Assembly (NCBI GenBank): GCA_003532515.1
Contig: DOEX01000175.1
Location: forward strand, 1 to 22,184
DNA: 22,184 bases
Direction: 5' to 3'
DNA from: Anaerolineaceae bacterium
GTDB taxonomy: Bacteria > Chloroflexota > Anaerolineae > Anaerolineales > Anaerolineaceae
How positions within the stretch are numbered: position 1 is the first letter of the stretch; every line of letters begins with the position of its first letter. This document shows positions 14,631 to 21,777 of the stretch, piece after piece. The position numbers and the translations under genes are program-made. The notes under the pieces were generated by a model. That model saw nothing but the letters and a program-made list of their open reading frames with translations. It was not told where the DNA came from and did no database searches.

Positions 14631-15545
14631 ATGGAAATGTTTGCTGAACAACTCATTAACGGCCTGACCATTGGTTCCTTTTACGCATTAGTCGCAATAG
14701 GTTACACCATGGTGTACGGCGTCATGAAGCTGATCAATTTCGCCCACGGTGATCTTTTCACCCTCGGCTCATACCTGGGTTATACCATCCTGGTGATTGG
14801 CGCAGGGTGGGCTACCGCCACGTTTGGTGTGTGGGGCGGAGTTATTGTAGCAGTGATTGGCGCGATGATCGGCATTGGTTTCGCCGGATTGCTATTGGAA
14901 AAAGTCGCCTACGCTCCGGTTTACAAGGCAGGGCGTCTGCCGCTTGTCGTGTCTGCCCTTGGCGCATCAATTTTCATCTCGAATGCAATTATGGCTATCT
15001 GGGGACCACGCTACCAGGCTTACCCGCAGGCAAGTATTCCCACCGGCAGCCTTGTCCTTTTCGGTGATGTTCGGATTACCTATGTCAGACTCGTCACCAT
15101 CCTGGTGTCACTAGGGTTGATGGCTCTGATGTACTACATCATCGAAAAAACAACTTTCGGATCCGCAGTTCGGGCTTCTGCGCTGGACAAAGACACTGCA
15201 ACTTTAATGGGCATTGATTTCAAGAAAATCATCCGCTTTGTCTTTTTCGTCGGCCCATCTTTAGGTGCCCTGGCTGGTGTATTTGCAGGTCTGAATTACT
15301 CGCGTATTATCTTTAATCTAGGTCAAACCTACGGTCTCAAGGCGTTCACAGCCAGCATCTTAGGCGGCATTGGCAACATTCCGGGGGCTATGATCGGCGG
15401 ACTGCTGCTAGGCTTGATGGAGGCGCTCTTTGAGGGGTATGTTTCTGGAGCGTGGAAAAACGTGTTTGTGTTCGTTATCCTGATCGTGATTCTTATCATA
15501 CGACCCACTGGACTTATCAGCGAGAAGATTGCAGAAAAAGTATAA
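14631..15545 (+). CDS. livH: Branched-chain amino acid-type ABC transporter permease LivH
   Basis: Inner-membrane permease of the LIV importer, 304 residues with about eight hydrophobic segments. Family marks are the start MEMFAEQLINGLTIGSFYALVAIGY, the MVYGVMKLINFAHGD motif, the EKTTFGSAVRAS...TATLMGID coupling region facing the ATPases, and the C-terminal GGIGNIPGAMIGGLLLGL. The ribosome site is weak (AGTGAG), so expression may depend on readthrough past the upstream hairpin and on coupling. LivM-LivG follows after three bases. Confidence 0.95.
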   Translation: MEMFAEQLINGLTIGSFYALVAIGYTMVYGVMKLINFAHGDLFTLGSYLGYTILVIGAGWATATFGVWGGVIVAVIGAMIGIGFAGLLLEKVAYAPVYKAGRLPLVVSALGASIFISNAIMAIWGPRYQAYPQASIPTGSLVLFGDVRITYVRLVTILVSLGLMALMYYIIEKTTFGSAVRASALDKDTATLMGIDFKKIIRFVFFVGPSLGALAGVFAGLNYSRIIFNLGQTYGLKAFTASILGGIGNIPGAMIGGLLLGLMEALFEGYVSGAWKNVFVFVILIVILIIRPTGLISEKIAEKV

Positions 15546-15548
15546 ATC

Positions 15549-17453
15549 ATGAGCAATTTTACCCGCACGATCACCGATCGAATCAATAAATTCCAAGGTG
15601 CCAGAGCCACCATATTCAAAAACAAACGCCAGAGGCGGATACTGCTCATCGTCCTGATCGGTCTGATGCTGGTGTTCCCCTTTTTGCCATTCGTCTCAAA
15701 CTATTGGCTCGACGTTGGTTTTTTTGTAGGCATCTATGTCTTGCTTGGGTTGAGCCTGAATATTGTATTGGGTGAGGTCGGTCTTTTTAACCTGGGCCAG
15801 GCAGGCTTTTACGCCATAGGCGCTTATACGACCGGTATTCTCTACACCCAGTTGAATATCCCGATCGTGCTCCTCTTGCCGATTAGCGCAATCGTTGCAG
15901 GCGCGGTTGCCTACCTGACCGTCTCACCCATCATTCACCTAAAAGGTGACTACCTTTGTATCGTGACCATTGGTATTGGTGAGATCATCCGCATAACTGC
16001 CAACAATAACCCCTTCGGTCTCACCAACGGTCCCAACGGTATCACCGGTATTGGCAATCCGGATTTCGGCCTGTTTTCGATCCGTACATCCACCCAGTTC
16101 TTCTACTACGTATGGATCATTATAGCTCTCGTCATTGTGGCATTAATCAATCTTCAGAAGTCACGAATTGGCCGGGCTTGGAACTATATCCGGGAAGATG
16201 AGATTGCCGCCGAATCAAATGGCATAGACGTGCGCCATTATAAACTATTAGCATTCCTGATCGGTACAGCCTTGGCTGGGGTCGCAGGCAATATTTATGG
16301 TTCGAAGATGATGATCATCTCCCCCGATAACTTCACGTTTATGGAGTCGTGCTTGATCTTCGCGATCGTGTTATTGGGCGGCTTGGGTTCGATTCCTGGC
16401 AATGTTCTTGGCGCAGCAATCATTGTCATTTTCCCGGAGATCTTCCGGGAATTTGCCAGCTACCGCATGCTCTTCTTCGGCGCAGCTTTGGTTGTTATGA
16501 TGGTTTTCCGACCTGGCGGCATTTTACCCCGCCGGCGAAGCCAGGCCGGGTTTAGCGGCTTAGGTATAGCTAATTTGCCTACTGATGAGAACCAATACAT
16601 AGAAAACATCGTGGCTCAGGGTTCGGTTGCTCAGCGCACAGGTGCCCCAAGCCAAGCTGTCCACCCGGAATCAGTTCCCTCAGGTGAAAAGCGCAGGGTG
16701 CTTGAGACGCAGCAGGTTACGATCAACTTTGGAGGACTGATCGCGGTGAACAAATTTGATCTAAATGTCCGGGAAGGTGAGATCACTGCTCTGATCGGAC
16801 CCAACGGAGCCGGCAAGACCACCCTTTTCAACGGGATTACCGGCATCTATCCCCCGACAAAAGGACGCATCATTTTTATGGATGAGGACATCACCGCCCT
16901 CAAGCCGCACAAGATCATCGCCAAAGGCATTGCCCGCACCTTCCAGAACATTCGCCTGTTCCCGTCGCTCACATGCATTGAGAATGTAATGTCCAGCCCT
17001 CACTACCACGCCACTGCTGGTCCCTGGGAATCCATTGTCCACACTTCTCGCCAAAGAAAAGAAGAACACCTCATCCTGGAGACAGCCGTCTACCGGTTGC
17101 ACCAGATCGGCCTATGGGAATATCGCAACGAACTGGCCAAGAACCTGCCCTACGGCAAGCAGAAGTTGTTGGAGATTGCCCGCGCCCTGGCATCCTCTCC
17201 CAAACTGCTCATCCTCGATGAGCCGTCATCCGGATTAAATGACAAGGAAAGCGAGGCATTGATCGAGTTCCTGCTGAAGTTAAAGACGGAGGGTTTCCCC
17301 CTGCTGCTGATAGAGCACGATATGAACGTGGTTATGGGCACCTCTGATCGGATCACGGTCATGGATATGGGCTCCAAGATTGCCGAAGACGTGCCGTCCA
17401 GGATATACAACGATCCCAAGGTGATTGAGGCTTACCTGGGAAAGGAGGAGTAA
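15549..17453 (+). CDS. livMG: LivM permease fused to LivG ATPase
   Basis: A single 634-residue chain joins the second LIV permease and the first LIV ATPase. Residues 1-~327 are LivM-like: multiple membrane helices, LGLSLNIVLGEVGLFNLGQAGFYAIGAY, GRAWNYIREDEIAAESNGID and the GGLGSIPGNVLGA segment. Residues ~328-380 are a polar, Gln/Ser/Pro-containing linker. Residues ~381-634 are a full LivG: Walker A GPNGAGKTT (417-425), Q-loop TFQNIRLFPSLT, the LivG-type signature LPYGKQKLLEIARAL, Walker B LLILDEPSSGLN and H-loop IEHDMN, ending with the LivG-type YNDPKVIEAYLGKEE. No internal stop or frame change is seen. The ribosome site is weak, but it starts three bases after livH. The LivG part should dimerise with LivF. 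Confidence 0.93.
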   Translation: MSNFTRTITDRINKFQGARATIFKNKRQRRILLIVLIGLMLVFPFLPFVSNYWLDVGFFVGIYVLLGLSLNIVLGEVGLFNLGQAGFYAIGAYTTGILYTQLNIPIVLLLPISAIVAGAVAYLTVSPIIHLKGDYLCIVTIGIGEIIRITANNNPFGLTNGPNGITGIGNPDFGLFSIRTSTQFFYYVWIIIALVIVALINLQKSRIGRAWNYIREDEIAAESNGIDVRHYKLLAFLIGTALAGVAGNIYGSKMMIISPDNFTFMESCLIFAIVLLGGLGSIPGNVLGAAIIVIFPEIFREFASYRMLFFGAALVVMMVFRPGGILPRRRSQAGFSGLGIANLPTDENQYIENIVAQGSVAQRTGAPSQAVHPESVPSGEKRRVLETQQVTINFGGLIAVNKFDLNVREGEITALIGPNGAGKTTLFNGITGIYPPTKGRIIFMDEDITALKPHKIIAKGIARTFQNIRLFPSLTCIENVMSSPHYHATAGPWESIVHTSRQRKEEHLILETAVYRLHQIGLWEYRNELAKNLPYGKQKLLEIARALASSPKLLILDEPSSGLNDKESEALIEFLLKLKTEGFPLLLIEHDMNVVMGTSDRITVMDMGSKIAEDVPSRIYNDPKVIEAYLGKEE

Positions 17454-17457
17454 TATC
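17443..17457 (+). promoter_or_regulatory. Strong ribosome binding site leading to an ATC, not ATG, start of livF
   Basis: AGGAGG (17443-17448) overlaps the end of livMG. Six bases later (17449-17454 AGTAAT), the codon in the livF frame is ATC at 17455, followed by GCTACG. This is the ideal initiation distance and the resulting protein start fits the family. No ATG, GTG or TTG stands at this place in frame. Confidence 0.7.
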
Positions 17458-18210
17458 GCTACGTTACTTGCTGTCGAAAATCTGACCGTGGCATATGGTG
17501 CGGTAGGGGCATTGAAGGGCATTTCGCTCGAAATTCAGGAGGGGAATGTTGTCGCGGTTCTCGGTGCAAATGGGGCTGGCAAAACGACATTGCTAAAGGC
17601 TATCTCTGGCTTGGTGCCGATCAAGGGAGGCAAGATTCTTCTGAATGGTGAAGATTTAAGCCTACATCAGGCCTACATGCTCGCAAGCATGGGTGTGGTT
17701 CACGTCCCCGAAGGGCGCCATGTGTTCGCAACGCTGTCTGTTGAGGAGAACCTCAAACTTGGCTCGTACGGTATTCGTAAAACAACCTCCCCACAGGACC
17801 TTCAGAAAACGTTGAGTTGGGTGTTCGAACTCTTCCCTCTACTGGCGGAGCGGAGAAAACAGCTGGCAGGTACACTTTCGGGTGGCGAACAGCAAATGCT
17901 GGCGATTGGCCGTGGTCTGGTGGCGCGCCCGAAAATCATGCTATTGGATGAACCTTCCCTTGGCTTGGCGCCGATCCTGGTGCAGGAAATCTTCCGGGTT
18001 ATCCGCCAAATCCATGAAGAAGAGGGCGTGACGATCTTGCTGGTGGAGCAAAATGCGCGCAAGGCATTGGGTATCGCTAATTATGGTTACATCTTGGAGG
18101 TAGGCAATATTGCTATCCAGGACACCGCGGCTGCGCTACGAGAAAATGAGCAGGTGCGAGCTGCCTACCTGGGCGGTGGACATATGCTGGCGGCAACCGG
18201 ACATTATTGA
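17455..18210 (+). CDS. livF: Branched-chain amino acid-type ABC transporter ATPase LivF (non-canonical start)
   Basis: Second ATPase of the LIV importer, about 251 residues. Motifs are Walker A GANGAGKTT, signature LSGGEQQMLAIGRGL, Walker B IMLLDEPSLGLAP (the usual LivF form) and a Q/H-loop-like LLVEQNARKAL in which Gln replaces the H-loop His, as is standard for LivF. The start is uncertain: the in-frame TTG at 17425 lies inside livMG and has no useful ribosome site, while the perfectly spaced codon after AGGAGG is ATC at 17455, giving an N-terminus equivalent to the expected (M)ATLLAVENLTVAYGAV. Either AUC is used as a rare start, or an ATG was changed to ATC by mutation or sequencing error. 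It is the last gene of the operon and converges on the MerR-type gene. Confidence 0.9.
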   Translation: MATLLAVENLTVAYGAVGALKGISLEIQEGNVVAVLGANGAGKTTLLKAISGLVPIKGGKILLNGEDLSLHQAYMLASMGVVHVPEGRHVFATLSVEENLKLGSYGIRKTTSPQDLQKTLSWVFELFPLLAERRKQLAGTLSGGEQQMLAIGRGLVARPKIMLLDEPSLGLAPILVQEIFRVIRQIHEEEGVTILLVEQNARKALGIANYGYILEVGNIAIQDTAAALRENEQVRAAYLGGGHMLAATGHY

Positions 18211-18257
18211 CAGGTTCAATAGCTGTTTTCTGTGGGTTGAATTTTGTCCGAAAAGAC

Positions 18258-19217
18258 CTACACCACACCCATGGTCAGTAAGCGGCGAATACGTTCGAGG
18301 TTCGTTTTCAAACTGTCACCCAGATAAATTCCACCCAGTTTCTCCCTTGCACTCTCATTTTGACTGACATATCGCCCAAAATAAGCGAACTTTGGTTTGC
18401 CGCGCACACTTGTTAACTGCTTCGAAAAGCCATTTAACAAGAAGGCAGTTGGCTCTGAATGAACAGCCAGGCAAATCAATTTCGGTCGTGCGATTTTTGA
18501 GTAGTCGATCAAATCTTCTGTGGGCAGGTCTGGTCCCAGGTATTCGACATGATAATTATTTTGACGCAACAATACTGAGAGCATCATCGCGTCCATCTCA
18601 TCCATTTCCTCAGGACCACAGCCCACCAGAATCAAAGCCCCTTCTTTGATGGTTGGCAAACCTTGCATGATGCCTCCCAGGCGACCCTTGAGCACCTGGA
18701 AAGCCATATGGCGGGTGGCGATGGGAATATCACCTACATACCAGGACTCATCCAGCAATTCCAGACAGGGTTGTACCACTTCTTGAAAGATAGTAACAAG
18801 GTCAAAATAGATTTGACATTCCTCAAAAATAACGGCTGCTCGTTCTTCGTTGTGGGCAACCAAGGCGCCAAACATCATTTCTGCATAATGGCGGGCAGGA
18901 CGGGGCGGTTGTTTGCGTGGTTTGGCAGGGCTGAAGGTTTGGATGCTTTCAGGCCAGGTGTCTTTCTCGCGGAACTGATTGAACTGCTGGACCACCTGGC
19001 TGATGCTGATACCCGAGTCGACTCTACGTTGAACCCAAAGTAACAGTTGGATATCCCGTTCCGAATAGAGGCGATATCCATTGGGCAATCGCATCGGTTC
19101 AAGCAATTCATAACGACGCTCCCAGGCACGCAGGGTCACGGGTTTGATACCGGTGCGATGTTGCACCGCTTTGATCGTAAATTCGGGTTCGGTTGGGTAG
19201 CTATCGATTTGGCTCAT
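18258..19217 (-). CDS. MerR-family regulator with a degenerate B12-binding-type C-terminal domain
   Basis: A 319-residue cytoplasmic transcription factor with the same architecture as the cobalamin photoreceptors CarH/LitR. Residues 13-~80 are a MerR winged helix (FTIKAVQHRTGIKPVTLRAW, then NGYRLYSERDIQLLLWV). A Pro/Lys linker follows, then a four-helix cap and a Rossmann-like B12-type domain (~190-310) with the usual YLGPDLPTEDL. The cobalamin motifs are changed: W159-x9-E-H reads W159...R169-H170, and the His of the E-x-H-x-x-G axial-ligand motif is Asp206, with Asp209 for Gly. So it probably does not bind B12 in the usual way. It starts with AGGAG upstream and overlaps the preceding CapA-like gene by ATGA, so both are co-transcribed and it may control that operon. 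Confidence 0.9.
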   Translation of the reverse strand: MSQIDSYPTEPEFTIKAVQHRTGIKPVTLRAWERRYELLEPMRLPNGYRLYSERDIQLLLWVQRRVDSGISISQVVQQFNQFREKDTWPESIQTFSPAKPRKQPPRPARHYAEMMFGALVAHNEERAAVIFEECQIYFDLVTIFQEVVQPCLELLDESWYVGDIPIATRHMAFQVLKGRLGGIMQGLPTIKEGALILVGCGPEEMDEMDAMMLSVLLRQNNYHVEYLGPDLPTEDLIDYSKIARPKLICLAVHSEPTAFLLNGFSKQLTSVRGKPKFAYFGRYVSQNESAREKLGGIYLGDSLKTNLERIRRLLTMGVV

Positions 19218-20926
19218 GGTGTGCTCCTAAGCTCTGTTGAGGCATCAAAAATATCCTGTAGAAATTTTGTGCGCTCTTCGGGGGTCATAAAGCGTGGCTT
19301 GGCAGTATCTTCCACAGTGATGGTTAGCAGTTGCGTACTGATATGTTGGCCCTGGTAGAAGAAGTGCTTCTGAATAAACCCATCGTAAGTGATAAAGTAT
19401 CCTGGCTGGTCAAAGAATAAGTTGCCCAGACCGTAATGAATTAATGCATTGGAATAAAACTCGAGAGCTTTGCCAACGTGCGATTGGCTTCCGTTCACGA
19501 TCACAGCACCTGCTTCGGCTAAGGGGCGAAAATCGCGGATAGCCGTACTGGTAGCAGTGTAGAGATATTCTTCCTGGAATTGCAACGTTACGACAGGAAG
19601 ATAGCCTTCCTGTTTCAATTCCGAAATGGTTTGCTTGATCCACTCCCAATCTTCGCAAGGAGCAGACCCACTGCTATCATTTGTAGCCCAAGCCAGGTAG
19701 GGTCCGTAGGAATTGCAGCCCACGAAAGCAAGCTTGTTGCCGTTATGCTCAATTTTCAACGGGGCTTTGGCGTTGGTGAGGTTAGTGCCACCGGCATACC
19801 ATTGCATATCGTTCTGCCGATAAAGATCGAGCGAATAGGGCACCGAGTCGACTTTATAGATGGCGCGTACATCGTTGTTGTGATTGCCGGTCAATTCAAC
19901 AATATCGGTGCCGAGATCAACGAGCAGATCAATGTATTCCGGATCGCTGCAAAAAATAAAACCATCATAGTCTGGGTCCGGGAAGGGGCAATCTACGAAG
20001 AAAGAGACTTCATTGCTGATATGGGTCAGGTCCGCGTTTCGCATGACATTGCGGATGTTGGTGCCTGGGTAGAGGGCGCCTTCAGTTGACATAACGAAAG
20101 CGGTGTCACGTGCCATTGCCGTCACACCGGTCATGATCAGGCTGGTCAGTTGCCCCGGTTTGAAATTGCTTTCGGGCAGCAGCGAGCTTAACAATTCAGT
20201 TTCGATTTCACGGTCTGTCGCTCCCAGGCGAACGCCGATGGGGAGCGAAAGCGCATATTTGGATGGATCGAAATCATCATCAAGCGGGCTGATGCCATCG
20301 ATAGATATCACTTTAAAATCGGGTTGAAGTTCCTCGAAAGGCACGATCATCCAATCATCTTCATGGATGACGGGGATATCGGTGGTTGAGGGAGTGAGCG
20401 CCACTCTCGTTGGATTTTTGGGGTCAATCAGACGCTGCAAGAGGTTGAGTGGTTCTTTGGCGTAAAGCGCCTTGAAAGGTCTCTCCTCCTGGTTACTTTT
20501 TCCGGTCAGGATGGAGGTAAGTTCTTTGAGTGTGATGTCATCCTGTATGGTGAAAAATGGTGCAACCAACGCATAAACCTGGAAACTGATCAATTCATAA
20601 ATCTCTGCTTCGGTTGCAACTTCAACGATGATATCGGCTGATTCGGGGTCGTCTGAGAGGACCATGCCCAGTGGTGTCGGGATTGTGGCAAACATCTCAG
20701 CCGGAAGCTCCGGGTTCAGGTTCAATTTCAAGGGACCTGGGGTTGGGGTCGGGCTGGGGGTAGGGCTGGGGATGCTGGTTGCCGTTGGAGGCGGTGTGGT
20801 TGGAGAGGCTTTGCTCGTCGCCTGGTTCGGGGCAAGGGTTTGGCAAGCTGAGAGTAAAAGGCTCAGAGAGAGTAGCACCAGAAAGGCTTTTCTGTTGAAT
20901 TTTTTAAAACAATTCTTCCAGATCAT
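19214..20926 (-). CDS. CapA-family (poly-gamma-glutamate synthesis-like) lipoprotein
   Basis: A 570-residue secreted lipoprotein. The lipobox LSAC puts the lipid on Cys28. It is followed by a Ser/Thr/Pro linker (PSPTPSPTPTPGP), a middle region of about 200 residues resembling a solute-binding-like fold of unknown function, and a C-terminal CapA-type calcineurin-like domain. CapA family marks are present but altered: the usual GD-x-M-x-x-R opening reads GVTAMAR (Asp lost), NHNND keeps the Asn-His, the usual GHHPH reads GSQSH (first His lost), and HYGLGNLFFDQ is the normal closing motif. Some metal ligands may therefore be missing. Start: ATG 20926; a GTG directly before it (20929) sits closer to the GGGAG site and is an alternative. 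A capsule or cell-surface role is family-based inference. Confidence 0.88.
   Translation of the reverse strand: MIWKNCFKKFNRKAFLVLLSLSLLLSACQTLAPNQATSKASPTTPPPTATSIPSPTPSPTPTPGPLKLNLNPELPAEMFATIPTPLGMVLSDDPESADIIVEVATEAEIYELISFQVYALVAPFFTIQDDITLKELTSILTGKSNQEERPFKALYAKEPLNLLQRLIDPKNPTRVALTPSTTDIPVIHEDDWMIVPFEELQPDFKVISIDGISPLDDDFDPSKYALSLPIGVRLGATDREIETELLSSLLPESNFKPGQLTSLIMTGVTAMARDTAFVMSTEGALYPGTNIRNVMRNADLTHISNEVSFFVDCPFPDPDYDGFIFCSDPEYIDLLVDLGTDIVELTGNHNNDVRAIYKVDSVPYSLDLYRQNDMQWYAGGTNLTNAKAPLKIEHNGNKLAFVGCNSYGPYLAWATNDSSGSAPCEDWEWIKQTISELKQEGYLPVVTLQFQEEYLYTATSTAIRDFRPLAEAGAVIVNGSQSHVGKALEFYSNALIHYGLGNLFFDQPGYFITYDGFIQKHFFYQGQHISTQLLTITVEDTAKPRFMTPEERTKFLQDIFDASTELRSTP
20739..20771 (+). 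other. G-quadruplex-forming motif inside the CapA-like gene
   Basis: On the plus strand (template strand of the gene) six G-tracts of 3-5 bases occur with five 2-base loops: tracts at 20739-20742, 20745-20748, 20751-20753, 20756-20760, 20763-20765 and 20768-20771. It encodes the Pro/Ser/Thr linker, using CCC/CCN plus ACC/AGC codons. Confidence 0.7.
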
Positions 20927-20937
20927 CACATTAGTTT

Positions 20938-21004
20938 CTCCCGATGAATCACCGGGGAGCATCAATAGTTTTTGAATGTTCAGGCAGCTGATGCACACTA
21001 CCTG
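20938..21004 (-). promoter_or_regulatory. Structured mRNA leader of the CapA-MerR operon
   Basis: Read on the minus strand, CAGGTAG (20998-21004) can pair with CTGCCTG (20981-20987). An alternative stem pairs GCATCA (20989-20994), which lies in the first loop, with TGATGC (20959-20964). Nearest the gene, CCCGGTG (20950-20956) pairs with CATCGGG (20940-20946) across a 3-base loop and ties up part of the GGGAG ribosome site (20938-20942). Competing stems and a covered ribosome site suggest translational control. No known riboswitch class was recognised. Confidence 0.5.
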
Positions 21005-21021
21005 TTTTTTTGTATAAGGTT

Positions 21022-21050
21022 ATTATAATCTCGGGTTCTCTCTATGGCAA
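21022..21050 (-). promoter_or_regulatory. Promoter of the CapA-MerR operon
   Basis: On the minus strand TTGCCA (21045-21050), exactly 17 bp, then TATAAT (21022-21027). Transcription would start near 21014, giving a leader of roughly 88 nt. Confidence 0.75.
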
Positions 21051-21121
21051 TGAGGACGGGGACAAAAAACGGCCGAATTTGTGTAAATGTTTTGTAAAAT
21101 TGGACGAGGTGTTGATACCGC

Positions 21122-21616
21122 TCAGGGGTTCAATCCGTCAGGAGGTTGGGAGCCGTATTGATTGAAGAGATCTTCCCACTGTTTGACTTCTTCAGGAGAA
21201 AGGGCGCGCTCAGTGGGAGCAGGCTGCGGTTCTTGTTCGTAAAAGCGTTGGAGCAGCTGAGAAAACTCCTGGCTGGTAAGGATGGCGGCGTGATAAGCCC
21301 GGGCAGATGCCTGCACGGTGCGATCAGAACTGACCAAAGTGTGGTTTTGGCTTGCACCTTTTAGTTGACGAATATAGCTGGCGATGGCAGAATCTGCAGT
21401 CTGCCCGGCAGGGACAAAAACCGCCTTGATGAGACCAAAGTTGCGCTGCCCGGCTTGCCCGGTGGCAGCCCGGTCAAAAAAGATCATAGCGCGTGATTTT
21501 TTGGCACGCAAAAAGGGCGTAAGCAAGTCAATCAAAGCTTGCTCGTCGTCAAGGTCGCTCAAGGTCAGCCCACGGATGTTTGGGATCAGGTTGTGACCGT
21601 CGATGATGTATTGCAT
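21122..21616 (-). CDS. NYN-domain protein, YacP/Rae1-like
   Basis: A 164-residue PIN-like NYN domain protein. The start MQYIIDGHNLIP matches the conserved first strand with its catalytic Asp (Asp6). Further along are AMIFFDRA, the VFVPAGQTADSAIASYIRQLK stretch with the second acidic site, and TLVSSDRTVQASARAYHA with the third. The C-terminus has a Pro-rich linker and a short helix (LSPEEVKQWEDLF). YacP-type proteins include the ribosome-linked endoribonuclease Rae1 of Bacillus; RNase activity here is inferred from the family. The ATG at 21616 is preferred over a TTG at 21646 that precedes the promoter element. No Shine-Dalgarno is present. Confidence 0.85.
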   Translation of the reverse strand: MQYIIDGHNLIPNIRGLTLSDLDDEQALIDLLTPFLRAKKSRAMIFFDRAATGQAGQRNFGLIKAVFVPAGQTADSAIASYIRQLKGASQNHTLVSSDRTVQASARAYHAAILTSQEFSQLLQRFYEQEPQPAPTERALSPEEVKQWEDLFNQYGSQPPDGLNP

Positions 21617-21622
21617 GCGAAT

Positions 21623-21628
21623 ATTGTA
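21623..21628 (-). promoter_or_regulatory. -10 box six bases before the NYN gene: leaderless start
   Basis: On the minus strand TACAAT is followed by six bases (ATTCGC) and the ATG. Together with the missing ribosome site, this is the classic layout for a leaderless mRNA. No good -35 was seen. Confidence 0.55.
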
Positions 21629-21674
21629 ACCCAGGAAAGTCACCAAAAAAATGCGTCACAATTAGCGGCGCGAT

Positions 21675-21680
21675 TATAAT
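21675..21680 (+). promoter_or_regulatory. -10 box seven bases before a short ORF: leaderless start
   Basis: Consensus TATAAT is followed by AGACAAG and then ATG at 21688, so the expected transcription start falls on or next to the ATG. The -35 region is weak. It is divergent from the NYN gene promoter, only 46 bp away. Confidence 0.6.
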
Positions 21681-21687
21681 AGACAAG

Positions 21688-21777
21688 ATGATCGTCAACC
21701 ATCCGATTTTCACAAATATCACACCAACTCTTAAAAAGGGTCTGGATACGAACATGAGAGCCATAAGGTACGCATGA
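21688..21777 (+). CDS. Short 29-codon ORF coupled to the four-TM protein
   Basis: ATG at 21688 opens a 29-residue frame that starts MIVNHPIFTNI and ends MRAIRYA. Its TGA stop overlaps the ATG of the next gene (ATGA, 21774-21777). It lies directly behind a consensus -10 box and has no ribosome site, so it would be translated as a leaderless message. It could be a leader peptide that feeds ribosomes to the downstream gene, or a small protein of its own. No family recognised. Confidence 0.5.
   Translation: MIVNHPIFTNITPTLKKGLDTNMRAIRYA

Noticed and set aside
20628..20975. 115-codon plus-strand open frame rich in Gly/Val repeats
   Set aside because: It is the antisense of the Pro/Thr linker and signal peptide of the CapA-like lipoprotein; the minus-strand frame has a lipobox and family motifs.
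21028..21121. Terminator after the NYN gene
   Set aside because: A short CGGCCG palindrome followed by six T on the minus strand is too small a stem to support a call.
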